Assembly: GCF_001552155.1 (NCBI RefSeq) | Contig: NZ_BCQQ01000028.1 | Span: 1 to 61,685, forward strand | Direction of reading: 5' to 3' | DNA from: Actinomadura formosensis NBRC 14204 | GTDB lineage: Bacteria; Actinomycetota; Actinomycetes; Streptosporangiales; Streptosporangiaceae | DNA length: 61,685 nucleotides | Part shown: positions 6,722 through 15,300 of the stretch, one piece after another | Position numbering within the stretch: the stretch's first letter is position 1 | How the letters are laid out: every line of letters starts with the position of its first letter | Notes under the pieces: model-generated | What the model saw: the letters and a program-made list of their open reading frames with translations, nothing else | Told to the model about the DNA's origin: nothing | Database searches by the model: none | Translations under genes and position numbers: made by a program

Positions 6722-9700
6722 ATGCGGATCTCGTTCACGGCGCTGACCGGCGGCGGCCCCCGGGATGTCGTGCTGAACGTCGACGCCGAGGTCACCGTGG
6801 ACGGGGTCGCCCAGTCGCTCGCCGCCACCCTGAACGGCCCGCCGCCCGCATCGGCCCCCCGCTTCTCCAAGGCCGCCCTGCTCGCCAAGGACGGCTCCCG
6901 CAAGGCCCTCTGGATGGACGGCCGGATGCTCGACCCGCAGGCCCTCGCCGTCAAGGAACTGCGCGACGGCGCCGTCGTGGCGGTCGAGCGGCGCGGCGCC
7001 GCCGCCACCGTCCTCACCGAGCCGACGGGGCTCGTCGAGGTCCGGGCCGTCGGCGGCCCGGCCGCCGGGTCGGTGCACCGGCTCGGCCTCGGGACCAGCA
7101 CGATCGGGTCCGGGCGGGACGTGGACGTGACGCTCGACGACCCGTCCGTCCCGGCACGGTCGCTGCGGCTCACCGTCGGGCGCGACACCGTCCAGGTCGA
7201 GGCGTCCGCGCTGACGATGCGGGGTTCCGCCGCGCTGGACGGAACACCGCTGGGCGCGAAGACGGCATGGCCGGCGGGCGCGCTGCTGACGGTGGGCGAC
7301 AGCGTGCTGGCACTCGCGCCGAGCACCGCGCCCGACACGCATCTGGAGCCGCTGCCGGAGGGCGGGCTGGCGTTCAACCGTCCCCCTCGGCTGCATCCGG
7401 CGCACCGGGTGCGGACGCTGGAGGTCCCGAAACGTCCCGAACGCAACCCGCGCGAGCGGCTCCGGCTGTTCGGCGCGCTGCTGTTCTCGGCGTTCGGCCT
7501 GGCCATGGCGTTCGGTCTCGGGCAGTGGTGGTGGGCGCTGTTCGCGCTCGCCTGGCCGGTGATGACGGTCGGCGAGTGGATCGGCGACCGGCTGCACGGC
7601 CGCAAGTCGTACAAGCGGGCGCTGAAGGACTACCACCGCAGGTCCGGCGAGTTCGACGGCGAGCTGGAGCGGCTGCGGCGCGAGGACGAGGCCGAACGGC
7701 GCGCCCTGCACCCCGATCCCGCCGAGGTGCTGCTCACCGCGACCGGGCCGCGGCGGCGGCTGTGGGAGCGCCGGGGCACCGACCCCGACGTCCTCCACCT
7801 GCGGGTCGGGCTCGCCGATCTGCCCGCCCGGATCAAGCTGACCGGCGACGCCGCGGGACACGGGCGAGGCGGAGACGCGCCGCCGCACCCGGGACACGAC
7901 ATCCCGATCCCGGCGGCGCGGCGGGTTCCGGTGGCGCTGCCGCTCGCCGACCTGGGCGTCGTCGGGCTGACCGGCCCGCGCCACGCGTCGCGCGCGCTGG
8001 CCCGGTGGATGGTCGCGCAGGCCGCCGTCCTGCACAGCCCCCGCGATCTGGCCATCGTCGTCCTGTCCGCCGACCAGCGGGCCGGAGACGAGTGGAACTG
8101 GGTGCGCTGGCTGCCGCACTGCGCGCCGCGCGAGGGCGAAGACTGCGTGGCCCTCGTCGGGGCGGACGCAGAGTCGGCCGCGCACCGCATCACCGAACTC
8201 GCCATCAAGGTGACGGAGCGGCGGCGTGCCGCGCAGGCCGAATCGTCGTTCTTCGGCCGGGAAGGGGCGCCGTCCGTCCCGTACAACATCCTGATCGTGC
8301 TGGACGGCGCGCGCGCATTGCGCCGTCTGCCGGGGATGCCGATGCTTCTGTCGCGAGGCGCCGAGTACGGTCTGTACGCCATCTGCGTGGACGACGAGGA
8401 GCGCCTCCTCCCGGAGGAGTGCCAGGCCGTCGCCGCATGGGATCCGCAGCACCCCTCCCAGGTCCGGCTTCAAGGGCAGGGGCTCGAAGTGCTCGGTCCC
8501 GTGCTCGCCGACCAGGTTTCTGCGGCCTGGACAGACCGGGTGGCGCGCGCGCTGGCCCCCGTCCGGGACGTCTCCCGTGAGGACGCCGAAGACGCCATCC
8601 CGACCGACGTACGGCTGCTCGACCTCCTCGACATGCCGGAGCCCACGGCCGAGCACATCCTTCAGTCGTGGCACAGGACCGGTGGGCGCACCACCCGCGT
8701 CCCCATAGGGCTCGGCTCAGGGCAGCCGTACGAGATCGACCTCCGGGCTGACGGCCCCCACGGCCTCATCGCGGGAACCACGGGCGCCGGCAAGTCGGAA
8801 CTCCTGCAAACGCTCATCGCGTCCCTCGCCGTCGCGAACCGCCCGGACGAGATGACGTTCGTCCTCATCGACTACAAGGGCGGCGCCGCGTTCAAGGACT
8901 GCGCCCGCCTCCCCCACACCGTCGGCATGGTCACCGACCTGGACGGCCACGCCACCGAACGCGCACTGGAGTCCCTCGCCGCCGAACTCCGCCGCCGCGA
9001 GGAGATCCTGCTCGAAGCGGGCGCCAAGGACATCGACGACTACAACGACCTGCGCCCCGGCCGGCAGGGCCTGCCGGCCATGCCGCGGCTCGTCCTCGTC
9101 ATCGACGAGTTCGCCGCGATGGTGACCGAACTGCCCGACTTCGTCACCGGGCTGGTCGACATCGGACGCCGGGGGCGGTCACTCGGCGTCCACCTGATCC
9201 TCGCCACGCAGCGTCCCGCCGGGGTCGTCACCGCCGACATCCGCGCCAACACCAACCTGCGGATCGCCCTCCGCGTGACGGACCCGGACGAATCCACCGA
9301 CGTTCTCGACACGCCGGACGCCGCGCAGATCTCCAAGTCGACACCGGGACGCTGCTACATCCGCTCGGGCGTGTCATCGCCGCATCCCGTCCAGTCCGCA
9401 CGGATCGGCGGACGCCGCCCCGGCGCGGTCGCCCGGGGCGCGACCGTCCTGCCGCTCCCCTGGCAGGGCCTCGGCCACCCGCTGCCCGCCCCGCGCGAGG
9501 CCGCCGACGACGCCTCGACGGCGACCGATCTCGGCGTCCTCGTCCAGGCGATCGACGAGGCCGCCCGCCGCGCCGGCATCGCCCGCCTGCCGTCCCCCTG
9601 GCTGAACCCGCTGCCCGATCAGGTCAGGCTGACGCCCCGCACCGCCGCCGGCGGCTCCGTCGTGGACGTCCCGCCGATCCCGTTCGGCATCACCGACCTC

Positions 9701-11218
9701 CCCGCCGTCCAGTCCCGCGAGGAACTGGCCCTCAACCTCGCCTCCGGCGGCCACCTGTACCTCGCCGGGTCCGCCCAGTCGGGCCGCTCGACCGCGCTGC
9801 GCACCATCGCCGGTTCCCTGGCCGCGTCCTGCTCCCCCTACGACGTCCACCTGTACGCGATCGACTGCGGCGCGAACGCGCTGCTGCCGCTGGTCTCCCT
9901 GCCGCACTGCGGCGCCGTCGTCCCCCGCGACCAGCTCGACCGCTGCGAACGGCTCCTCACCGCGCTGACCGCCGAGGTCGCCCGCCGCCAGCAGCTCCTC
10001 GCCGAGGCCGGGTTCGCCTCCCTCGCCGAACAGCGCGCCGCCGTCGCCGCCACCGACCGGCTCCCCTGGATGGTCCTGCTCCTCGACCGCTGGGAGGGCT
10101 TCCTCGGCGCGTTCGAGCACTACGACTACGGGCGCCTCGTCGACCAGACCATCCGGCTGCTGCGCGAGGGCGCCGCCGTCGGCCTGCGCGCCGTCTTCAC
10201 CGGCGACCGCTCCGGTCTCGGCGGCCAGATCTCCACCGTCTTCGACCGCCGCCTCATCCTGCGGATGGCCGACCCGAACGACTACGGCTACGGCGGCCTC
10301 CAGGACAAACAGGTCCCCGCCGCGATGCCGCCCGGCCGCGCCCTGGAACCCACCGCTCCCGGGGCGCCCCCGCGCGAATCCCAGATCGGCCTGCTGGGGG
10401 ACGACCCGTCGGGCACGTCCCAGGTGGCCGCCCTCCAGGAGATCGCCCGGACCTGCGTGTCCCGCTACGGCCGCCTGCCCCGCCGCCAGCGTCCCCTGCA
10501 CGTGGACGAACTCCCCGTCCGCATCACCTACCGCGAGGCCATGTCGCTCGACCCCGAGTTCCTCGCCCCGTCCCCGCTCTGGGCGCTGGTGGGCGTGGGC
10601 GGCGACACCCTCACCCCGGTCGGCGTCGACCTGCTCAACGAGGGCCCCGGCTTCGCCGTCGCCGGCCCGCCCCGCTCCGGCCGCTCCACCACCCTCCGCA
10701 CGATCGTCCACTCCCTCCTCGACCCGGCCGCCGGCGGCGGCCTCGTCCCCGTCGTGCTGGTCACCCCCCGCCGCTCCCCGCTCCGCCTGCTGTCCAGCCG
10801 CCCCGGCGTCCTCGGCCTCCTGACGTCCGACTCCGATCCCGACGACCTCGCCGACGCCATCGGCGACGAACACCGCTACGTCGTCGTCGTGGACGACGCG
10901 GAACTCCTCGACGAAACCGACCTGGACGACGCCCTCCGCGACGTCCTGCGCACCGCCCGCGACGGCGAGCACGCCGTCGTCATCGGCGGCACCACCGACG
11001 ACCTGGGCCGCGGCTACCGCGGTTTCCTCTCCGACACCCGCCGCTCCCGCTCCGGCGTCCTGCTGTCCGTCGACTCCCCCGACGACGGCGACCTCTTCGG
11101 CCTCCGCCTCCCCCGCAACGCCCCGCTCGGCGGCCCCACCGGCCGCGGCCTCTTCGTTGCGACCGGCGTCACCACCCAGATCCAGGTGGCCCTCCCGCCC
11201 CCGGCCGGCAGCGACTGA
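6722..11218 (+). CDS. FHA-FtsK/SpoIIIE type VII secretion ATPase (EssC/EccC-like)
   Basis: A 1,498-aa membrane ATPase that would energise export of WXG100-family proteins. Start ATG 6722 has GGAGG at 5 nt; an in-frame GTG at 6674 lies inside the previous gene. Domains in order: a ubiquitin-like N-terminus (1-95); an FHA domain (about 104-200, with TIGSGRDVDVTLDDPSVPARS); a hydrophobic membrane region (about 249-283); then three FtsK domains. Domain 1 has an intact Walker A GTTGAGKS (685-692) and Walker B VLVIDEF. Domains 2 and 3 have SGRST in place of GKS/T (about 1019-1024 and 1320), so they are likely ATP-binding-impaired regulators. FHA fused before the helices is the EssC (Firmicute) arrangement, not that of mycobacterial EccC. 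No EccB, EccD, EccE or mycosin gene is visible nearby. Confidence 0.88.
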   Translation: MRISFTALTGGGPRDVVLNVDAEVTVDGVAQSLAATLNGPPPASAPRFSKAALLAKDGSRKALWMDGRMLDPQALAVKELRDGAVVAVERRGAAATVLTEPTGLVEVRAVGGPAAGSVHRLGLGTSTIGSGRDVDVTLDDPSVPARSLRLTVGRDTVQVEASALTMRGSAALDGTPLGAKTAWPAGALLTVGDSVLALAPSTAPDTHLEPLPEGGLAFNRPPRLHPAHRVRTLEVPKRPERNPRERLRLFGALLFSAFGLAMAFGLGQWWWALFALAWPVMTVGEWIGDRLHGRKSYKRALKDYHRRSGEFDGELERLRREDEAERRALHPDPAEVLLTATGPRRRLWERRGTDPDVLHLRVGLADLPARIKLTGDAAGHGRGGDAPPHPGHDIPIPAARRVPVALPLADLGVVGLTGPRHASRALARWMVAQAAVLHSPRDLAIVVLSADQRAGDEWNWVRWLPHCAPREGEDCVALVGADAESAAHRITELAIKVTERRRAAQAESSFFGREGAPSVPYNILIVLDGARALRRLPGMPMLLSRGAEYGLYAICVDDEERLLPEECQAVAAWDPQHPSQVRLQGQGLEVLGPVLADQVSAAWTDRVARALAPVRDVSREDAEDAIPTDVRLLDLLDMPEPTAEHILQSWHRTGGRTTRVPIGLGSGQPYEIDLRADGPHGLIAGTTGAGKSELLQTLIASLAVANRPDEMTFVLIDYKGGAAFKDCARLPHTVGMVTDLDGHATERALESLAAELRRREEILLEAGAKDIDDYNDLRPGRQGLPAMPRLVLVIDEFAAMVTELPDFVTGLVDIGRRGRSLGVHLILATQRPAGVVTADIRANTNLRIALRVTDPDESTDVLDTPDAAQISKSTPGRCYIRSGVSSPHPVQSARIGGRRPGAVARGATVLPLPWQGLGHPLPAPREAADDASTATDLGVLVQAIDEAARRAGIARLPSPWLNPLPDQVRLTPRTAAGGSVVDVPPIPFGITDLPAVQSREELALNLASGGHLYLAGSAQSGRSTALRTIAGSLAASCSPYDVHLYAIDCGANALLPLVSLPHCGAVVPRDQLDRCERLLTALTAEVARRQQLLAEAGFASLAEQRAAVAATDRLPWMVLLLDRWEGFLGAFEHYDYGRLVDQTIRLLREGAAVGLRAVFTGDRSGLGGQISTVFDRRLILRMADPNDYGYGGLQDKQVPAAMPPGRALEPTAPGAPPRESQIGLLGDDPSGTSQVAALQEIARTCVSRYGRLPRRQRPLHVDELPVRITYREAMSLDPEFLAPSPLWALVGVGGDTLTPVGVDLLNEGPGFAVAGPPRSGRSTTLRTIVHSLLDPAAGGGLVPVVLVTPRRSPLRLLSSRPGVLGLLTSDSDPDDLADAIGDEHRYVVVVDDAELLDETDLDDALRDVLRTARDGEHAVVIGGTTDDLGRGYRGFLSDTRRSRSGVLLSVDSPDDGDLFGLRLPRNAPLGGPTGRGLFVATGVTTQIQVALPPPAGSD

Positions 11219-11716
11219 TCAACCCCGGGAATACCGCCTGTCGACCGTCCCGAACGAGGGATCCATCCACTTCGCGACCTTCTCCGGCGACGGCCTGTGC
11301 TTGGCCGACCGCCACACGCAGAAGAACACCACAACGAACGCAACCGCGATGGTCACCGCATAGTCGGCACCGTATTCGATCTCGTACTTCTCACCCGGAT
11401 CAAAGGAGAACGCGAAGGTCGAGATGACGGTGACGCATCCGACCAACCATGTCACACACGAGATCACACGAGTCGCCGCGGCACTCGCCGCCACCCCCAG
11501 CAGCAAAGTGACCATCATCAGCAAGGGCAGCCACCTGCCCGGCCCGTCCACCTCCGGCGCCAAGGCCAACTCCCAGAGAACATAGGTGGTGCCGCGCACG
11601 TCAGTCCACGGCGCCATCGTCCACCCCGTCAACGCCATCGTGACGGCCGTCCCCCACACCGCACAACGAATCCGCCGCTCGAACTCGGCAACACCGAGTG
11701 CGGGCCCCCTGCTCAT
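11219..11716 (-). CDS. Four-helix membrane protein, last gene of the WXG100 operon
   Basis: A 165-aa hydrophobic protein with about four predicted transmembrane segments (GTAVTMALTGWTMAPW; LPLLMMVTLLLGVAASAAA; TWLVGCVTVISTFAF; AVTIAVAFVVVFFCVW). ATG 11716 overlaps the upstream lipoprotein stop as ATGA, so translation is coupled. The stop (11219-11221) directly abuts the stop of the EssC-like gene, with no spacer. Family not recognised. Position after a possible effector and a lipoprotein makes an accessory or immunity role conceivable, but nothing in the sequence proves it. Confidence 0.75.
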   Translation of the reverse strand: MSRGPALGVAEFERRIRCAVWGTAVTMALTGWTMAPWTDVRGTTYVLWELALAPEVDGPGRWLPLLMMVTLLLGVAASAAATRVISCVTWLVGCVTVISTFAFSFDPGEKYEIEYGADYAVTIAVAFVVVFFCVWRSAKHRPSPEKVAKWMDPSFGTVDRRYSRG

Positions 11717-12297
11717 GACGGCCTCGGCGTGCACTTGTGAAGCTCCCCGAACCGCTTCTCCGCGATCCGCATGAAGTCGAACATGTCCTGAACCGCATCC
11801 CGTCCCCGCACCACCGGTACAAAATCAATACTGATCCACGGCTTCTTCTTCCCACACCGGAACAACGCGATCACGAAGTTGGGGAGCCCGTCGAGTCCAC
11901 CGGCCGGCCGATACCCGGCCAGCCCCCGCCCCAGCTCGGACGGAAGTTGATGAGGTGATTCGTGCGCCCAGTTCTCCCGCTGCGTCCGCAGAATCTCTCC
12001 CCCCTCGTTGTACGACCACTCGACCCCCAACGAAAACGGCCCTTTCGGAGGCGACGCCAGGCAGAGCCCGTTATCCGTCTGCGGTCCATCCCAGTCGCTC
12101 TTCAGCGGGGAGGTCACTCCCGTGGCTCGCCGGAAAGCGGACTCGGGCACCAGGTCACAAAGGTAGGGGGCACTATCCGCCACAGGCCGCACGTCAAGGG
12201 ATGAATCCGCCCCCCGCGGACCCCCGCCATCGCACCCGGCAGCGAAGATCACCATGATCGCCGAGAGAAGCCCCAGAACCCTTCGCACCGAAGTCAC
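11713..12297 (-). CDS. Putative lipoprotein, DUF3558-like
   Basis: A 194-aa protein with a lipoprotein signal: basic n-region, hydrophobic VLGLLSAIMVIF, then AAGC with the lipid-acceptor cysteine near residue 22. The mature part has APYLCDLVPESAFRRATG and NGLCLASPP, reminiscent of DUF3558-type actinobacterial lipoproteins with two conserved cysteines. That family link is tentative. The GTG start overlaps the stop of the 721-aa gene (GTGA), and the stop overlaps the next start (ATGA). It is therefore tightly coupled to the WXG100 operon and would sit on the outer face of the membrane. Confidence 0.72.
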   Translation of the reverse strand: MTSVRRVLGLLSAIMVIFAAGCDGGGPRGADSSLDVRPVADSAPYLCDLVPESAFRRATGVTSPLKSDWDGPQTDNGLCLASPPKGPFSLGVEWSYNEGGEILRTQRENWAHESPHQLPSELGRGLAGYRPAGGLDGLPNFVIALFRCGKKKPWISIDFVPVVRGRDAVQDMFDFMRIAEKRFGELHKCTPRPS

Positions 12298-14459
12298 CGC
12301 TGACTGCTCGGAGTCACACTTTTGCCATCCGAGCTCTTGTAATGCCCGGCCGTCTTCTCTCGCCCGTTCCGCATCGATTTCTGCACATCATCGCTGATGT
12401 CACCTAGATTCAGCCTGTTACCGGCCCAGTGCAGAAATTTTTCCAGCTCCACGTCGCTCAGCGATTCGATAGGACGAATCTTGGGGTCCGGCCCTTTCGT
12501 GGCGAACGATTTCCCCGCCAGGCCCGGACCATCGAGACGACCGTGGCTCGCCATCGAGGACACGACCATCTGACTGAACAAGCGTTCAACACCCTCTGTT
12601 TCGGTCGTGGGGGCCAAGATCTTCTGGTCGGGCTTGTCGGCCAGCCTCTTCGCTATGACGTCGGTCAGTTTTCCGGTGAGCTGCAGCATCGTGGCCTCGT
12701 AGGGTTTCCCCACCGCCGGGACGTGCTCCGCGACCAGTGTCGTGCCGATCGGGACGAGTCCGAGGCCGGCCCCGACGTATTTGCGCATGCGGTCGAGGTC
12801 TTCGGCGAGCCGGCCTTCTTCGGCCCCGACCGACTGGTGACGGGCTTCCAGGAGATGGCCGAACATCCAGCCCTCGCCCGCGATGGCGTTCGACAGATCG
12901 GCGTTCTTGACGATCGCCCGGTCGATGACGAGCTTGGAGTGGGCGATCTGGCCCAGGAGGAGGTGTTCGTAGGCGCCGGCGTCCCGGGTCACGTCCACGA
13001 GGAGATAGTCCAGGTCCTCGCCGGTCATTCCCGTGGATCCGGGTTTGTCGGTGTAGCCGTCGAGCCGGACGATGTCGTGCAGTTTCTCAAGGTGGGCGAC
13101 GAGGACCGTGGCCATGGCGGGACGCAGGCCCGACAGTTCGTCGTAGTGCTTGGGACGGGAGATGGCGTCGCTCACCTGGCCGTGTCTCAGGGAGTCGAAC
13201 GGCCCCCTCTCCCGGATCCGGAGCTTGCCATCCTTGACTTCGAAGTTCTTGCGGGTGTCGGCGGCGAGGATCTTGGCCACCGCGAAGGCGAGGCGGGTGG
13301 ATTCGGGGTCCTGGGCGGTGGCGGCGGACTGGATCGTCCCGCCCAGGGCGGCGCCGTGGTCTGTGGCGCCCCAGACGGGGCGGCGGTCGTGGAGAAGGTA
13401 CTGGAGGGTCGAGCCTCTGAAGGCGGGTTCGGTGCCCTTCTCGAAGGGCCCCATGTAGACGTGGGTCAGGAGGGCCTGTGAGGTTTCCTTGCCGGAGAGG
13501 GCGGCGGCGGTGAGGAGGGGTGCCAGGAAGTCCGTCTTGCGGTCGCCGGGGACGACCTTGGTCGTGGTGGGGTCCAAGGCATTGCCCAGGCCGGCCTTGC
13601 CGGTGAGGGTGGGGAGCGGTTCCTGGCCGAGGGTTTTCCGCAGGCGGCTGTCGTAGGCGATCATGTCGCTGCCGACGACCTCGATGAAGTGGGCGGAGAA
13701 GCGGGTGTCGCCGGCGGCGGTCAGGAGGGTGGAGAGGGACTGGTAGCCGGACGTGCCGTTCGGCGGGGTGCTGAGGGGCGGGAAGTTCTCGCGGCCGGCC
13801 GCGGTGAGGGCGCGCAGGTAGTCGTCGCCCAGGTAGGCCCGCGTGTCGGGGCGGGTTGCGAGGGCTAGGCTGCGGCCCAGCAGGGCTAAGGCCGCGCGGG
13901 TTTCGGCGGCGTGGGCGTCGAGGCCGTCGCGGGGCTGCCGGACGTCGGCGGCGAGCGGGGCGGTCAGGTCCATCGGGAGCTTGAGGAGGGCCTCGGGGCC
14001 GAGGGCCTCCAGGAGGCCCTTGGCGAACATCGGGGTGATGTCCTGCGGGTGGAGGCGGCGCAGGGCGGCCCTGGCGGCGGGGTCGCCGGACGCGGCGCGG
14101 CGGAACAGGTCGGCGCTGCGGCGGCCGGCGGCGTAGCCGACCTGGTCGGTGTAGCGGTCGGGGAGCTTCAGGTAGGTGCCGTCCTGACGGCAGACGACCA
14201 TGGCGAGTTTCTGCCGGTCGAGGTCGTGGGCGAGCTGGTTGCGGCGGCGCAGGTCGGAGGCGGCCCGGTCGGCCCAGGCGGCGATGCGTTTGATCTCCAT
14301 CGCGGGCGCCGTGCTGACCTTGGCGGCGTTGAGCGCCTGCCACAGCTGGTCGGCGAGTTCGGCGAGTTTCGGGGCCGCCTGCGTCATCTGCTGGGTCATG
14401 TGCTCGAACTCGGCGAGCTTCACGCCGCAGGTGCCCGGGTCAAGCCATGCGTCGCCCAT
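12294..14459 (-). CDS. Large uncharacterised protein (721 aa) of the WXG100 operon
   Basis: No family is recognised with confidence. The N-terminal 100 residues are helical and WXG100-like in composition (FEHMTQQMTQAAPKLAELAD, then LWQALNAAK). A long mostly helical middle includes DTRAYLGDDYLRALTAAG. Residues near 560-620 contain a hydrophobic stretch (YVGAGLGLVPIGTTLV). It has no signal peptide, as expected for a type VII client. ATG 14459 is 1 nt after the preceding stop, and the GTGA overlap couples it to the lipoprotein. Large proteins of this kind often accompany WXG100 genes in actinomycetes. It could be a secreted effector or structural partner; no toxin motif is visible. Confidence 0.75.
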   Translation of the reverse strand: MGDAWLDPGTCGVKLAEFEHMTQQMTQAAPKLAELADQLWQALNAAKVSTAPAMEIKRIAAWADRAASDLRRRNQLAHDLDRQKLAMVVCRQDGTYLKLPDRYTDQVGYAAGRRSADLFRRAASGDPAARAALRRLHPQDITPMFAKGLLEALGPEALLKLPMDLTAPLAADVRQPRDGLDAHAAETRAALALLGRSLALATRPDTRAYLGDDYLRALTAAGRENFPPLSTPPNGTSGYQSLSTLLTAAGDTRFSAHFIEVVGSDMIAYDSRLRKTLGQEPLPTLTGKAGLGNALDPTTTKVVPGDRKTDFLAPLLTAAALSGKETSQALLTHVYMGPFEKGTEPAFRGSTLQYLLHDRRPVWGATDHGAALGGTIQSAATAQDPESTRLAFAVAKILAADTRKNFEVKDGKLRIRERGPFDSLRHGQVSDAISRPKHYDELSGLRPAMATVLVAHLEKLHDIVRLDGYTDKPGSTGMTGEDLDYLLVDVTRDAGAYEHLLLGQIAHSKLVIDRAIVKNADLSNAIAGEGWMFGHLLEARHQSVGAEEGRLAEDLDRMRKYVGAGLGLVPIGTTLVAEHVPAVGKPYEATMLQLTGKLTDVIAKRLADKPDQKILAPTTETEGVERLFSQMVVSSMASHGRLDGPGLAGKSFATKGPDPKIRPIESLSDVELEKFLHWAGNRLNLGDISDDVQKSMRNGREKTAGHYKSSDGKSVTPSSQR

Positions 14460-14460
14460 G

Positions 14461-14694
14461 TCACCGCCGGTTCAGTTCGTCCCGGACGAGTTGCAGGGCT
14501 TTGCGCAGTTCGGCGTGCAGGGCGGCGTCGTTCTGGTCGAGCTTGTGCGCGAAGCTCCGGGCCGCTCCGCCGCCGACCCAGGCGTGGTCGTCCATCGCCT
14601 GGCGGGCCGAGGTGAACAGGTGCCAGTGCTGATCGGACAGCACCTGAATGCGGCCAAGGAGAAATTGCAGTTGCAGCGACTCGGGCTTGCTCAC
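14461..14694 (-). CDS. Small helical WXG100-like protein
   Basis: A 77-aa protein (MSKPESLQLQFLLGRIQV...) that reads as two helices joined by HAWVGGGAARSF, a WVG turn equivalent to the W-x-G of ESX proteins. I chose GTG 14694 because AGAGGGAC lies 4 nt upstream; an ATG at 14718 has no ribosome binding site. It is probably the partner of the WXG100 protein or a chaperone-like adaptor for the 721-aa protein, whose gene starts 1 nt after this stop. Confidence 0.72.
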   Translation of the reverse strand: MSKPESLQLQFLLGRIQVLSDQHWHLFTSARQAMDDHAWVGGGAARSFAHKLDQNDAALHAELRKALQLVRDELNRR

Positions 14695-14750
14695 GTACGT
14701 CCCTCTGGCATCGGGCATGGCCCGGCTGCGGGGGACGCCGGGGAGGTGAT

Positions 14751-14787
14751 GCGGGTCCCGGCCTCGGGGGGATGGGCCGGGACCCGC
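14751..14787 (-). terminator. Perfect GC hairpin between WXG100 gene and rest of operon (attenuator-like)
   Basis: Arms GCGGGTCCCGGCC (14751-14763) and its exact complement (14775-14787) give a 13-bp stem with an 11-nt loop and no T-run. It follows the WXG100 stop by 11 nt and precedes the 77-aa gene. It may partially terminate transcription, or protect the WXG100 mRNA 3' end, so that the small secreted protein is made in excess. Confidence 0.65.
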
Positions 14788-14797
14788 GGCTCGGGGG

Positions 14798-15067
14798 TCA
14801 GCGAGTGGCGGCCTCGATGTTCTGCTGGGACTTGCGAATGTCCTGGCTGCCCTGCTCCAGCGCGAGGGCCATCTTGTCGAAGGCGGTCTTGGCCTCGGCC
14901 CAGGCGGCGCGGAAGCGGTCGGCGCCGGGGCCCCACCAGGCTGCGCTGCTGCTCACGGTGCGGCCGTTCAGGTCCTTGATCAGGGCGTCGAGGTTGCGGG
15001 AGTGCTTGCTGAAGATGCGGGACAGTTCTTCGAGTTCGCCCAGGTTGGCGCCGCGCTTGTCGCCCAT
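14798..15067 (-). CDS. WXG100 family type VII secretion target
   Basis: An 89-aa protein of the ESAT-6-like fold: two long helices joined by AAWWGPGAD, giving the W-x-G signature (W44-W45-G46). No cysteine or signal peptide is present. Start ATG 15067 gives the canonical size; an in-frame GTG at 15106 would add 13 residues, including a basic KRSASSDER stretch. It is the first gene of the minus-strand operon and, with the 77-aa protein, the likely secreted pair handled by the EssC-like ATPase. Confidence 0.88.
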   Translation of the reverse strand: MGDKRGANLGELEELSRIFSKHSRNLDALIKDLNGRTVSSSAAWWGPGADRFRAAWAEAKTAFDKMALALEQGSQDIRKSQQNIEAATR

Positions 15068-15239
15068 CGCTCCGGCCCTTTCGTCGCTGCTCGCCGAACG
15101 TTTCACCGTGATGCGGAAAGAATGGCGTCAGCTTACGCCCCATCGATCACGTGAATCCAGCCGGACAACGCCGATCACGGTCCTGAACGGCCATATTCCC
15201 GCCATCTCGGGATGTCCGGATGTGGCCAGATCGGAGTTG

Positions 15240-15264
15240 TGACGAGCATACTTACTGCTCGTCA
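15240..15264. promoter_or_regulatory. Inverted repeat TGACGAGCA-N7-TGCTCGTCA upstream of the WXG100 operon
   Basis: Perfect 9-bp arms (15240-15248 and 15256-15264) with a 7-nt AT-rich centre. In the minus direction the sequence opens with TTGACG, which resembles a -35. It lies 37 nt after the stop of the 180-aa secreted protein and about 170 nt before the WXG100 start. It may be an operator for the secretion operon or a weak terminator; I favour an operator because there is no T-run and the flanks are AT-rich. Confidence 0.5.
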
Positions 15265-15300
15265 AGGGAATTTCAGCGCGATTCCGGGCCGAAAGCGCGG

